A stretch of 64,000 nt of DNA from RPQJ01 sp963698735 (GTDB lineage Bacteria; Pseudomonadota; Gammaproteobacteria; Steroidobacterales; Steroidobacteraceae). Position numbers and translations under genes: made by a program. The notes beneath the pieces are model-generated. The model saw nothing but the letters and a program-made list of their open reading frames with translations, made no database searches and was not told the DNA's origin. The stretch covers positions 1 to 64,000 of the forward strand of contig CAVOSA010000031.1 of assembly GCA_963698735.1 (NCBI GenBank), in the 5' to 3' direction. Within the stretch, counting starts at the first letter, position 1; each line of letters opens with the position of its first letter. Shown here piece after piece: positions 33,450-41,304 of the stretch.

Positions 33450-34078
33450 GGTTCGAGCTCCAGGCGGTGCAGAAACGGCGCGTCGTCGAGCAGCCGCTGG
33501 TGGGCCGCTGCGATCGCCATGCCGCCCCTCTGCACGTGATCGACGATCAGGTCCTCGACCAGCTGGATGCCGGCGACATCGAGGTTGGTCACGGGTTCGT
33601 CGAGAATCCAGAGTGCCGCATCCGCCAGCAGCAGGCGGGCCAGCGCCAGCCGGCGCTTCTGGCCAGCCGACAACGAGCGGGCCGGCAGGTCGCCGCGGGA
33701 GAGGATGCCGACCCGGTCGAGGGTCGCGTCGATGGTCTCGGCGGTGAGCGAGGTGCGCAGGCCGGCCAGAAACTTCAGGTTCTCGCGCGCAGTCAGGTCG
33801 CCCTTGAGGGAATTGAGGTGGCCGAGGTGGCCCAGTTCGAAATTGAACTCGTCGCGGCGGCCACGGATCGACTTGCCGCGCCAGAGCAGTTCGCCGGTTT
33901 CCGCAGGCAGCAGGCCGCAGATCACTCGCAGCAGCGTCGTCTTGCCGACGCCGTTGGGGCCCGTGACCTTGAGGAACTCGCCGGAGCGGACGGAGAAGGA
34001 CACATCACGCAGGATGTGCCGGTCGCCTCGCCACGCATTGATTTCGCGGGCCTCGAACAAGGCCCCGTCGAATGCCAT
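33446..34078 (-). CDS. ccmA: Haem exporter ATP-binding protein CcmA
   Basis: A 210-aa ABC ATPase driving release of holo-CcmE. Walker A GPNGVGKTT, signature LSAGQKRRLALARLLL, Walker B WILDEPVTNLD and the H-loop AAAHQ are present. The ATG at 34078 follows a strong GGAGGCGGG site; the frame is open far upstream but that part overlaps the intergenic region. A possible extended -10 (TGCTAGACT, around 34150-34158, minus strand) between the carboxylase gene and ccmA could start the operon; this is weak. Confidence 0.95.
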   Translation of the reverse strand: MAFDGALFEAREINAWRGDRHILRDVSFSVRSGEFLKVTGPNGVGKTTLLRVICGLLPAETGELLWRGKSIRGRRDEFNFELGHLGHLNSLKGDLTARENLKFLAGLRTSLTAETIDATLDRVGILSRGDLPARSLSAGQKRRLALARLLLADAALWILDEPVTNLDVAGIQLVEDLIVDHVQRGGMAIAAAHQRLLDDAPFLHRLELEP

Positions 34079-34193
34079 CCCGCCTCCGCGCGATTCGCCT
34101 GACTTCGCCGCCCCCTGATGCACGTTGCCGGGTGGCGGATTGCGCGCGAAGTCTAGCAAAACAGACTCATTCCAAGGTCGGTGATTGCCGTAG

Positions 34194-36216
34194 TCATTCT
34201 GCGGGTTCCAGCCGTATGAGGTCCGTTCCTTCTTCGACTCTTTGTCCGGCCTGCACCTTGACTTCTGCAACTTTTGCCGGCCACGGGGCAGCCAGCGAAT
34301 GCTCCATCTTCATGGCTTCGAGCACCAGCAGCACGGCGCCCTTGACCACCAGCTCGCCCGCCTTTACGCGGACATCCAGCACATGCCCTGGCATCGGCGC
34401 GCGGAAATGCCCCTCGTGCTCGGCCGAGACACGGTGCTCGGCACCCGTGTCTTCGACGAAATCGAAGCGCAGGCACTGGCGACGCACCGTCAGCCGGTCG
34501 TGATCGGCCTCGACCCGTGCGCGGACCGGATGGCCGTCGATGCAGCCTTCGAGCAGTCCGGGCGCCGGGCGGCGCAGGTCGACGCGGTGCGGTGCTCCGT
34601 CGAGCACGACGGCGATCGCGCCCTGCTCCCGCTGGAACGACAGCCAGTGACGTTGCGGCGCCGATTCCGCAATCGATGCGGGCGCGCCCGCCGTGTCCAG
34701 TCGCAGCGCGACGCGGACGCTCGCCGGGCCATTGAGGCGAAAGCCCGTGGCGGCTTCCCACGGGCTGGCAGCGAAATGAGCGTGGCCGCGCTCGTCCCCT
34801 GGCAGCGAATGCAGGCGTGCCGCCGCCGCGATGAGCCACGCTGAGTTGATTTCCTGCGCATCGACGCCGCGGCCGAGCGCGGGGTCGGTTTCGAGGAGTC
34901 GGGTACTGACGTCGCCAGAGCGCACCGCTGGTGCGCCGAGGATCTGCCACAGGAAACGCGCATTCGTTCGCACGCCTTCGACCTCGGTGGCTTCGAGCGC
35001 CTGCTGCAGCCTCTCGAGCGCTGCCGCGCGATCGGGCGCCCAGACGATTACCTTGGCGATCATCGGATCGTAGTGCACGGTGACTTCGTCGCCCTCCTCG
35101 ACTCCGGCATCGATGCGTACGTCGGGCATCGCCGTCGGGAAGCGCAGGCGCGACAAGCGGCCCGTCGAAGGCAGGAAGCCACGCTCGGGATCTTCCGCGT
35201 ACAGCCGTGCTTCGACGGCATGTCCGCGGCGCGGGATCGCGGACTGCGCCAGCGGCAAGGGCTCGCCCGAAGCCACGCGCAGCTGCCATTCGACGAGGTC
35301 GAGGCCCGTGATCATCTCGGTAACCGGGTGCTCGACCTGGAGTCGAGTGTTCATCTCGAGGAAATAGAACTCGCGACCGTCGAACAGGAACTCGACGGTC
35401 CCCGCGCCCCGGTAGCCAACGGCCGTTGCCGCAGCGACTGCAGCGGCGCCCATCGCGTTGCGCATGGCATCGCTCAGGCCAGGCGCAGGCGCCTCCTCGA
35501 TGACTTTCTGGTGCCGGCGCTGCAGCGAGCAGTCGCGCTCGTACAGGTGCACGGCATTGCCGTGCGCGTCGGCGAAGACCTGGATCTCGACGTGGCGGCC
35601 CTTCTCGACGAATCGCTCGAGCAGCACCCGGTCGTCGCCGAACGACTTCGCGGCTTCACGCCGGGCGCCCGCCAGCGCTTCGGCGAACTCACCCTCGGCG
35701 CGGACGATGCGCATGCCCTTGCCGCCACCGCCAGCGGTCGGCTTGATCAACAAGCGGAAACTCGAGATTCTGCGCGGCCGCGGCGAGCTTCGCGTCGGAC
35801 TGGTCTTCGTCGTCGTAACCCGGCAGCACCGGCACGCCGGCGGACGCCATCAGGCGGCGCGCTTCACTCTTGGAACCCATGCGATCGATCGCGGTAGCGG
35901 GCGGCCCCACGAACACGATGCCTGCCGATTCGCAGGCGCGCGCGAAATCCGCATTCTCGGACAGGAAGCCGTATCCCGGGTGAATTGACTCGCAGCCGCG
36001 TTCCCTTGCGACTGCCAGGATCCTGGCGCCGTCGAGATAACTCTCGCGCGCCGCGGCGGGACCGATGCAGACGGACTCGTCGGCGAGGCGAACGTGCAAG
36101 GCGTCGCGGTCGGCCTCGGAATAGACGGCGACCGTGCGCAAGCCGAGCCGGCGGGCGGTGCGGATGACGCGGCAGGCGATTTCGCCGCGATTGGCAATCA
36201 GGACGCTCTTGAGCAT
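34194..36216 (-). pseudogene. Methylcrotonyl-CoA carboxylase biotin-containing subunit, single-base frameshift
   Basis: Biotin carboxylase plus biotin carrier subunit of 3-methylcrotonyl-CoA carboxylase. Translation starts as expected (MLKSVLIANRGEIACRVIRT, ATG at 36216 with TGAGG upstream) but loses frame at about 35752: AQNLEFPLVDQ in frame 1, while frame 2 continues LIKPTAGGGGKGM. Removing one base of the AA at 35752-35753 restores a 673-aa product with the normal family length (~660). Downstream, the ATP-grasp motifs and the biotinylation site VLEAMKMEHS are intact. Either an inactive gene or a sequencing error; the rest of the operon is intact, which makes error or recent mutation likely. 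liuD/mccA-type. Confidence 0.85.
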
Positions 36217-36224
36217 GCCGGGCC

Positions 36225-37832
36225 TCACATCCTGAAGATGCCGTAGGGAGTCTCGCCCTCGTCGGGGCGACAGGTCGATGCTGCGAGCGCCAGTGCGAGC
36301 ACGCTACGGGTATCAGCAGGATCGATCACGCCGTCGTCCCACAGGCGCGCGCTCGCGTAGGTCGGGTGACCCTGCGTCTCGTACTGGCTGCGGATCTCCT
36401 CACGGAAGCGGCGCTCGTCCTCGTCGGACCATTCCTCCTTGCGACGCTGCAGGCCTTCGCGCTTGACGATGGCGAGCACCGTCGCGGCCTGCTCGCCCCC
36501 CATCACCGAGATGCGCGAGTTGGGCCAGGTCCAGAGAAAACGTCCACCGTAGGCACGGCCGCACATCGCGTAATTGCCGGCGCCGAACGAGCCGCCGATG
36601 ATCACCGTGAATTTCGGCACCGAGGCGCAGGCCACCGCCGTCACCATCTTGGCGCCGTCGCGCGCGATGCCGCCGGCTTCGTACTTGCGGCCGACCATGA
36701 AGCCGGTGATGTTCTGCAGGAACACGAGCGGCACGCGCCTGCGGTTGCACAGTTCTATGAAGTGCGCGCCTTTGAGCGCGGCTTCCGAGAACAGCACGCC
36801 GTTGTTGGCCACGATGCCGACGGGGTAGCCCGCGAGACGGGCAAAGCCGCACACCAGCGTCGTGCCGTAGAGTTCCTTGAACTCGTCGAACTCCGAAGCA
36901 TCGACCAGGCGGGCGATGACTTCGCGCACGTCGTAGGGGTGACGCGTGTCGCGCGGCACGATGCCGTAGAGTTCGTCCGTCGCATACTTCGGGGCACGCG
37001 CAGGCTCGGGCGGCGGCTTCGATCCGCTGCGGTTCAGGTTGCCGACCAGGCGCCGCGCCATCCACAGCGCGTGCGCGTCATTGTCCGCCAGGTAGTCGAC
37101 CACGCCCGACTGGCGCGCGTGCACGTCGCCGCCGCCGAGCGTTTCCGCATCCACGCGTTCGCCAGTCGCCGCCTGCACCAGCGGCGGGCCGCCGAGGAAG
37201 ATGGTCCCCTGCTCGCGCACGATGATCGATTCGTCGCACATGGCGGGCACGTAGGCGCCGCCTGCCGTGCACGAGCCCATGACGACGGCGAGCTGCGGGA
37301 TGCCACGCGCCGACATCTGCGCCTGGTTGTAGAAGATGCGGCCGAAATGCTCGCGGTCCGGGAACACGTCGTCCTGCCGGGGCAGGAAGGCGCCGCCGGA
37401 GTCGACCAGGTAGATGCATGGCAGTCGATTCTCGAGCGCCACTTCCTGCGCGCGCAGGTGCTTGCGCACGGTGATCGGGTAATAGGTGCCGCCCTTGACC
37501 GTCGCGTCATTGCCGACGATGACGCACTCCAACCCGGCCACGCGGCCGATGCCGGCGACGATCCCGGCACTCGGAATCCAGTCGTCGTACAGGTTGTGGC
37601 CGGCCAGCTGACCGATCTCGAGAAACGAACTGCCTGGGTCGAGCAGCCGGTCGATGCGGTCGCGTACCAGCAGCTTGTCGCGGCTTTCATGCTGGGCACG
37701 GGCGGCAGCAGGACCGCCTTCACGCACCCTGGCGGCAAGCTGCTGCAGTTCGATCGCCAACGCGCGGTTCACGGCTTCATTGGCCGAGAATTCGGGGCCA
37801 TGCCGGTCAATCCGGGTCTGCAGCACGCTCAT
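36225..37832 (-). CDS. mccB: Methylcrotonyl-CoA carboxylase carboxyltransferase subunit
   Basis: Transfers carboxyl from biotin to 3-methylcrotonyl-CoA in leucine breakdown. The 535-aa protein has two crotonase-like carboxyltransferase domains: ECVIVGNDATVKGGTYYPIT, then GGGDVHARQSGVVDYLADND, NNGVLFSEAALKGAHFIELC, and IGGSFGAGNYAMCGRAYGGR. FQDVFPDREHFGRIFYN-like and GEQAATVLA segments are typical of MCC-beta (LiuB). Gene order with the biotin subunit and isovaleryl-CoA dehydrogenase supports methylcrotonyl- over propionyl- or geranyl-CoA; the latter cannot be excluded. Stop TGA lies 8 bp before the biotin-subunit ATG. Confidence 0.9.
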   Translation of the reverse strand: MSVLQTRIDRHGPEFSANEAVNRALAIELQQLAARVREGGPAAARAQHESRDKLLVRDRIDRLLDPGSSFLEIGQLAGHNLYDDWIPSAGIVAGIGRVAGLECVIVGNDATVKGGTYYPITVRKHLRAQEVALENRLPCIYLVDSGGAFLPRQDDVFPDREHFGRIFYNQAQMSARGIPQLAVVMGSCTAGGAYVPAMCDESIIVREQGTIFLGGPPLVQAATGERVDAETLGGGDVHARQSGVVDYLADNDAHALWMARRLVGNLNRSGSKPPPEPARAPKYATDELYGIVPRDTRHPYDVREVIARLVDASEFDEFKELYGTTLVCGFARLAGYPVGIVANNGVLFSEAALKGAHFIELCNRRRVPLVFLQNITGFMVGRKYEAGGIARDGAKMVTAVACASVPKFTVIIGGSFGAGNYAMCGRAYGGRFLWTWPNSRISVMGGEQAATVLAIVKREGLQRRKEEWSDEDERRFREEIRSQYETQGHPTYASARLWDDGVIDPADTRSVLALALAASTCRPDEGETPYGIFRM

Positions 37833-37865
37833 GGTCAGTGACTCCCTCTGCGCAGCGGGCTTCGT

Positions 37866-38729
37866 TCAGCGGCGGTCGAGCGCCGCCAGGATGCGCTCCG
37901 CCTGCTTGACGTGTGGTCGGTCGATCATCCTGCCGTCCAGTGCCACGGCGCCCTTGCTTCCCGTCATCGACATCAGCTCGAGCACCCGGCGTGCCCACGC
38001 GACTTCATCCGCCGTCGGGCTGAACGCGGCGTGGATCGGGGCGAGCTGGGCGGGATGAATCGCGAGTTTGCCGACGAATCCGTCCCGGCGTGAGGCCTGC
38101 GCGCGGCGTTCGACGGCGGCGACGTCACGGAACTCGATGTCCGTCGTGTCATAGGCGGCGACGCCCGCAGCCGCGGCCATCAGCAGGCAGGACGAACGCG
38201 CAATACGGAACGTGAATTCGAACTCGCCGTCCGGCGTCCGATTGGTCGACGCGCCCACGTCGGCCGCAAGGTCCTCTGCGCCCCAGGTGTAGCCGACGAC
38301 CCGCGGCGGTGGCGACCCGAACGTGGCGCAGTTGAGCACGGCACTGGCCGTCTCCGTGATCAGCGCAATCACCTTGATGGAGCCACGCGCGTGACCATGC
38401 TGGGCCTCCAGCGCTTCGAGCCAATGATCGAGCTGCAGCAGGTCGGTGCCGCTGCGGGCTTTCGGCAGCACGATGCCGTCAGGCCGGGCCGCGACGACGC
38501 TCGCCAGGTCGATCAGCGCGTCATCCGTCTGGACGGGGTTGATCCGGACCCACAGCGGAATCGATCGCTGTGCCGCGCGCAGGCCGGCGGCAACGTCCAC
38601 GCGCGCCTGCGGACGCGTGCCTGGCGTCACGGCATCCTCGAGATCGAAGATCACCGCGTCGGCGCCGCTCGCGATCGCCTTGGAAAAGCGTTCCGGTCGG
38701 TCGCCGGGCACGAACAGCATGGAGCGCAT
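37866..38729 (-). CDS. HpcH/HpaI aldolase, CitE-like CoA-ester lyase
   Basis: A 287-aa TIM-barrel lyase. RSMLFVPGDRPERFSKAIAS, then FDLEDAVTPGTRPQAR (metal-binding Glu/Asp), RINP, LPKA, TETASA, and YTWGAEDLAADVGA are CitE-like markers. Such enzymes cleave 3-hydroxyacyl-CoA thioesters (citryl-, citramalyl-, malyl- or HMG-CoA). It shares an operon with MCC, isovaleryl-CoA dehydrogenase and a MaoC hydratase, so a likely substrate is HMG-CoA or (R)-citramalyl-CoA. Stop at 37866; its start overlaps the MaoC stop by one base (TGATG). Confidence 0.88.
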   Translation of the reverse strand: MRSMLFVPGDRPERFSKAIASGADAVIFDLEDAVTPGTRPQARVDVAAGLRAAQRSIPLWVRINPVQTDDALIDLASVVAARPDGIVLPKARSGTDLLQLDHWLEALEAQHGHARGSIKVIALITETASAVLNCATFGSPPPRVVGYTWGAEDLAADVGASTNRTPDGEFEFTFRIARSSCLLMAAAAGVAAYDTTDIEFRDVAAVERRAQASRRDGFVGKLAIHPAQLAPIHAAFSPTADEVAWARRVLELMSMTGSKGAVALDGRMIDRPHVKQAERILAALDRR

Positions 38730-39196
38730 CAGTCGGTTTCCCCGGGCAGCTTCTTCATGAGCGCCATGCGCTTGCAGACCGCCACTAGCTCGTTGCGCTG
38801 GTTGAAGCAGCGATGGATGAACGTGACGATGCCCGCGTCCGGCCGCGACTTGCTCTCGCGCATCTCGTGCACGGTCGATTCGGTGCGCAGCGTGTCGCCG
38901 ATGAAGACCGGTTTCGGGAATCGAACTTCGTCCCAGCCAAGGTTCGCGATGGTGGTGCCCAGCGTCGTGTCCGCCACGGAGACGCCGACCATCAGGCTCA
39001 GCGTGAAGCAGCTGTTGACGATGCGGGTGCCGAACTCCGAGGACTTCATGGACTCCTCGTCGAGGTGCAGGGCCGCAGGATTGTGCGTGAGCGCGCTGAA
39101 GATCAGGTTATCGGCTTCGGTGACCGTGCGGTGCAGGACGTGCTCGAACCGCTGGCCCACGCTGAACTGCTCGTAGTAGAGCCCGCCCATTGGCAT
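38729..39196 (-). CDS. MaoC family dehydratase (mesaconyl/itaconyl-CoA hydratase-like)
   Basis: A 155-aa single hot-dog hydratase. FEHVLHRTVTEADNLIFSAL, then THNPAALHLDEESMKSSEFG is the active-site segment, and IVNSCFTLSLMVGVSVADTT follows. The THNP/LH...D arrangement resembles the group that includes mesaconyl-CoA and itaconyl-CoA hydratases. In this operon it would hydrate 3-methylglutaconyl-CoA or a related enoyl-CoA before the CitE-like lyase. The start ATG at 39196 follows GGGAG. Together with the lyase it stands where liuC and liuE normally are. Confidence 0.85.
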   Translation of the reverse strand: MPMGGLYYEQFSVGQRFEHVLHRTVTEADNLIFSALTHNPAALHLDEESMKSSEFGTRIVNSCFTLSLMVGVSVADTTLGTTIANLGWDEVRFPKPVFIGDTLRTESTVHEMRESKSRPDAGIVTFIHRCFNQRNELVAVCKRMALMKKLPGETD

Positions 39197-39216
39197 CGTC
39201 GTTCTCCCGGTCCGTT

Positions 39217-40374
39217 TCAGGCCGTCGCGGCGTACAGTTCGCGGCCGATCAGCATGCGGCGGATCTCGCTGGTGCCGGCGCCGATCTCGTAGAGCTTCGC
39301 GTCGCGCAGGATACGCCCGGTCGGGTAATCATTGATGTAGCCGTTGCCGCCAAGCGCCTGAATGCCATCGAGCGCCATCTGCGTGGCCTTTTCAGAGGCG
39401 AGCAGGATGCAGGCCGCCGCGTCCATGCGCGTGGTCCTGCCGGCGTCGCAGGCGCGGGCCACGGCATAGACGTAGGCGCAGCAGGAACTGAGCGTCGTGT
39501 ACATGTCGGCGAGCTTGCCCTGCATCAACTGGAAGGTGCCGATCGGCGCGCCGAACTGTTTGCGCTCGTGCACGTACGGCACGACGATGTCGAAGCAGGC
39601 GCGCATCAGGCCCAGTGGACCGCCGGCCAGCACGACCCGCTCGTAATCGAGGCCGCTGATGAGCACCCGGGCGCCCTGCCCGACCTGGCCCAGCACGTTT
39701 TCTGCAGGCACCTCGCAGTTCTCGAACACGAGTTCGCACGTGTCGGAACCGCGCATGCCGAGCTTGTCGAGCTTCTGCGCGGTCGAGAAACCTCGGTAGC
39801 CTTTCTCGACCAGGAACGCCGTGACACCCTTGGTGCCGGCGCTGGGGTCGACCGTCGCGTACACGACGAGCGTGTCGGCGACCGGGCCGTTGGTAATCCA
39901 CATCTTGTTGCCGTTCAGCACGTAGCGGTCGCCTTGCGCGCGGGCGTGCAGCCGCAAGCTCATGACATCCGAACCGGAGCCGGTCTCGCTCATGGCCAGC
40001 GCGCCGACGTGCTCGCCGCTGACGAGCCGGGGCAGGTATTTCTCTTTCTGAGCGTGCGTGCCCCAGCGGTGGATCTGGTTGACGCAAAGATTGGAGTGCG
40101 CGCCGTACGACAGCCCGACGCTGCCGGATGCACGGCTGATTTCCTCCACCGCGACGACGTGTGCGAGGTAACCGAGGCCGCTGCCACCGAACTCCGGGGC
40201 GACCGTGATGCCCAGGAGACCCAGGTCCCCGAGCTTGCGCCAGAGGTCCATCGGGAAGGCGTTGCTGCGGTCGATCTCGGCTGCGCGCGGCGCGATCTCG
40301 CTCGCGGCAAAGCCACGCACCGCTTCACGCAGCAGGTCGATGTCTTCACCCAGGCCGAAGTCGAAATCGAACAT
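39217..40374 (-). CDS. liuA: Isovaleryl-CoA dehydrogenase
   Basis: FAD-dependent acyl-CoA dehydrogenase, first CoA-level step of leucine breakdown. The 385-aa product carries the catalytic base at Glu245 in LDYERVVLAGGPLGL, the position used by isovaleryl-CoA dehydrogenases (most other acyl-CoA dehydrogenases use another). AMSETGSGSD, MWITNGPVADTLVVYA, KLGMRGSDT and ALGGNGYINDYPTGRILRD further match. Operon neighbours support the assignment. A promoter with a GntR-type operator precedes it. Confidence 0.92.
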   Translation of the reverse strand: MFDFDFGLGEDIDLLREAVRGFAASEIAPRAAEIDRSNAFPMDLWRKLGDLGLLGITVAPEFGGSGLGYLAHVVAVEEISRASGSVGLSYGAHSNLCVNQIHRWGTHAQKEKYLPRLVSGEHVGALAMSETGSGSDVMSLRLHARAQGDRYVLNGNKMWITNGPVADTLVVYATVDPSAGTKGVTAFLVEKGYRGFSTAQKLDKLGMRGSDTCELVFENCEVPAENVLGQVGQGARVLISGLDYERVVLAGGPLGLMRACFDIVVPYVHERKQFGAPIGTFQLMQGKLADMYTTLSSCCAYVYAVARACDAGRTTRMDAAACILLASEKATQMALDGIQALGGNGYINDYPTGRILRDAKLYEIGAGTSEIRRMLIGRELYAATA

Positions 40375-40415
40375 CGCGTGGTCTCCGGAGCTTGCGTGGC
40401 CTGAAAGAGGAGCCT

Positions 40416-40445
40416 ATATTGTCCGACAATCGGACTATTAGTCAA
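40416..40445 (-). promoter_or_regulatory. Promoter of the leucine cluster with embedded GntR operator
   Basis: On the minus strand TTGACT (40445-40440, near -35 consensus), an 18-bp spacer and CAATAT (40421-40416) form a plausible promoter. TTGTCCGACAA at 40419-40429 fits the GntR/FadR-type tNGTnnnACNa consensus; it lies within the perfect dyad ATTGTC-C-GACAAT (40418-40430) and overlaps GTCCGA-CAA-TCGGAC (40421-40435). Between divergent liuA and gntR, it could repress both. Confidence 0.65.
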
Positions 40446-40457
40446 TCGGGACGACCC

Positions 40458-41225
40458 ATGACCGAGCCGACGCCAGCTTACAAGGCCCCCCTCTTCGAGC
40501 CGCTTGCCCGCCAGCCGGCGTCGCACCGGATTTCCACCGTGATCGAGCAGAAGATCCTGCGGCGCAGCCTGCGTCCGGGCGATCCGCTGCCGACCGAGAC
40601 GGAACTCGCGGAGCAGTTCGCCGTGCACCGTTCCACCGTCCGCGAAGCGCTGCGGCGCCTGGAATCGGCTGGTCTCGTCGGTCGTGAAGGAGGCAGCAAG
40701 CGCTTGCGAGTGACGCGCCCGGGGCACGCCGAGACCGCATCGCGCGTCGGCCGGACACTCGCGCTCGACGACGTCACGTTCATCGAACTCTGGGAAGCAA
40801 TGCGAGCCGTCGCGCCGCGCGTCGCGGCACTCGCCGCGGAAGCCGGCACTGCCGACGACGTCGTGCAACTCGAAGCGATCATCGCTGCCGTCGAGACGGC
40901 CCGCAGTGCGGACGGCGCGGTGGGCCACGTCGTCGAGTTCTTCGGCAAGCTGGCGGACCTGAGCGGCAATCGCGTGCTGCAGCTGGCCATGCAGCCGGTC
41001 ACGCGCCTGCTCGCCCCTTCCCTGCGACGGATGATCGATCGCGTGCCGCAGGGCCGCACGCGCATCCTCGTCGCGCAGCGATGCATCGTCGAGGCCATCC
41101 GCGAGCGCAAGCCGGACGAGGCCGAGTCGTGGATGAACCGCCACGTTCAGGACTTCCGCCGCGGCTACGAACTTGCGGGCATAGCGCTCGACACCAAGGT
41201 CGGCTCGTCGCAGATGGCAGACTGA
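40458..41225 (+). CDS. GntR/FadR family transcriptional regulator
   Basis: A 255-aa regulator. N-terminal winged helix (SHRISTVIEQKILRRSLRPG, TETELAEQFAVHRSTVREAL, RRLESAGLVGREGGSKRLRV) is the GntR DNA-binding domain; the C-terminal helical half (about 105-235) is an FCD-like effector domain. Divergent from isovaleryl-CoA dehydrogenase and separated from it by a symmetric operator, so it likely controls the leucine cluster in response to an acyl-CoA or organic acid. Start ATG at 40458; in-frame codons upstream overlap the promoter. Confidence 0.9.
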   Translation: MTEPTPAYKAPLFEPLARQPASHRISTVIEQKILRRSLRPGDPLPTETELAEQFAVHRSTVREALRRLESAGLVGREGGSKRLRVTRPGHAETASRVGRTLALDDVTFIELWEAMRAVAPRVAALAAEAGTADDVVQLEAIIAAVETARSADGAVGHVVEFFGKLADLSGNRVLQLAMQPVTRLLAPSLRRMIDRVPQGRTRILVAQRCIVEAIRERKPDEAESWMNRHVQDFRRGYELAGIALDTKVGSSQMAD

Positions 41226-41304
41226 TCCTCGCCGCATCCGGCGCCTGGCGGGGCCCGGATTCACTGAGGCGGAGCACGCACGCTGAATCGCGTATATCTT
41301 GTTC

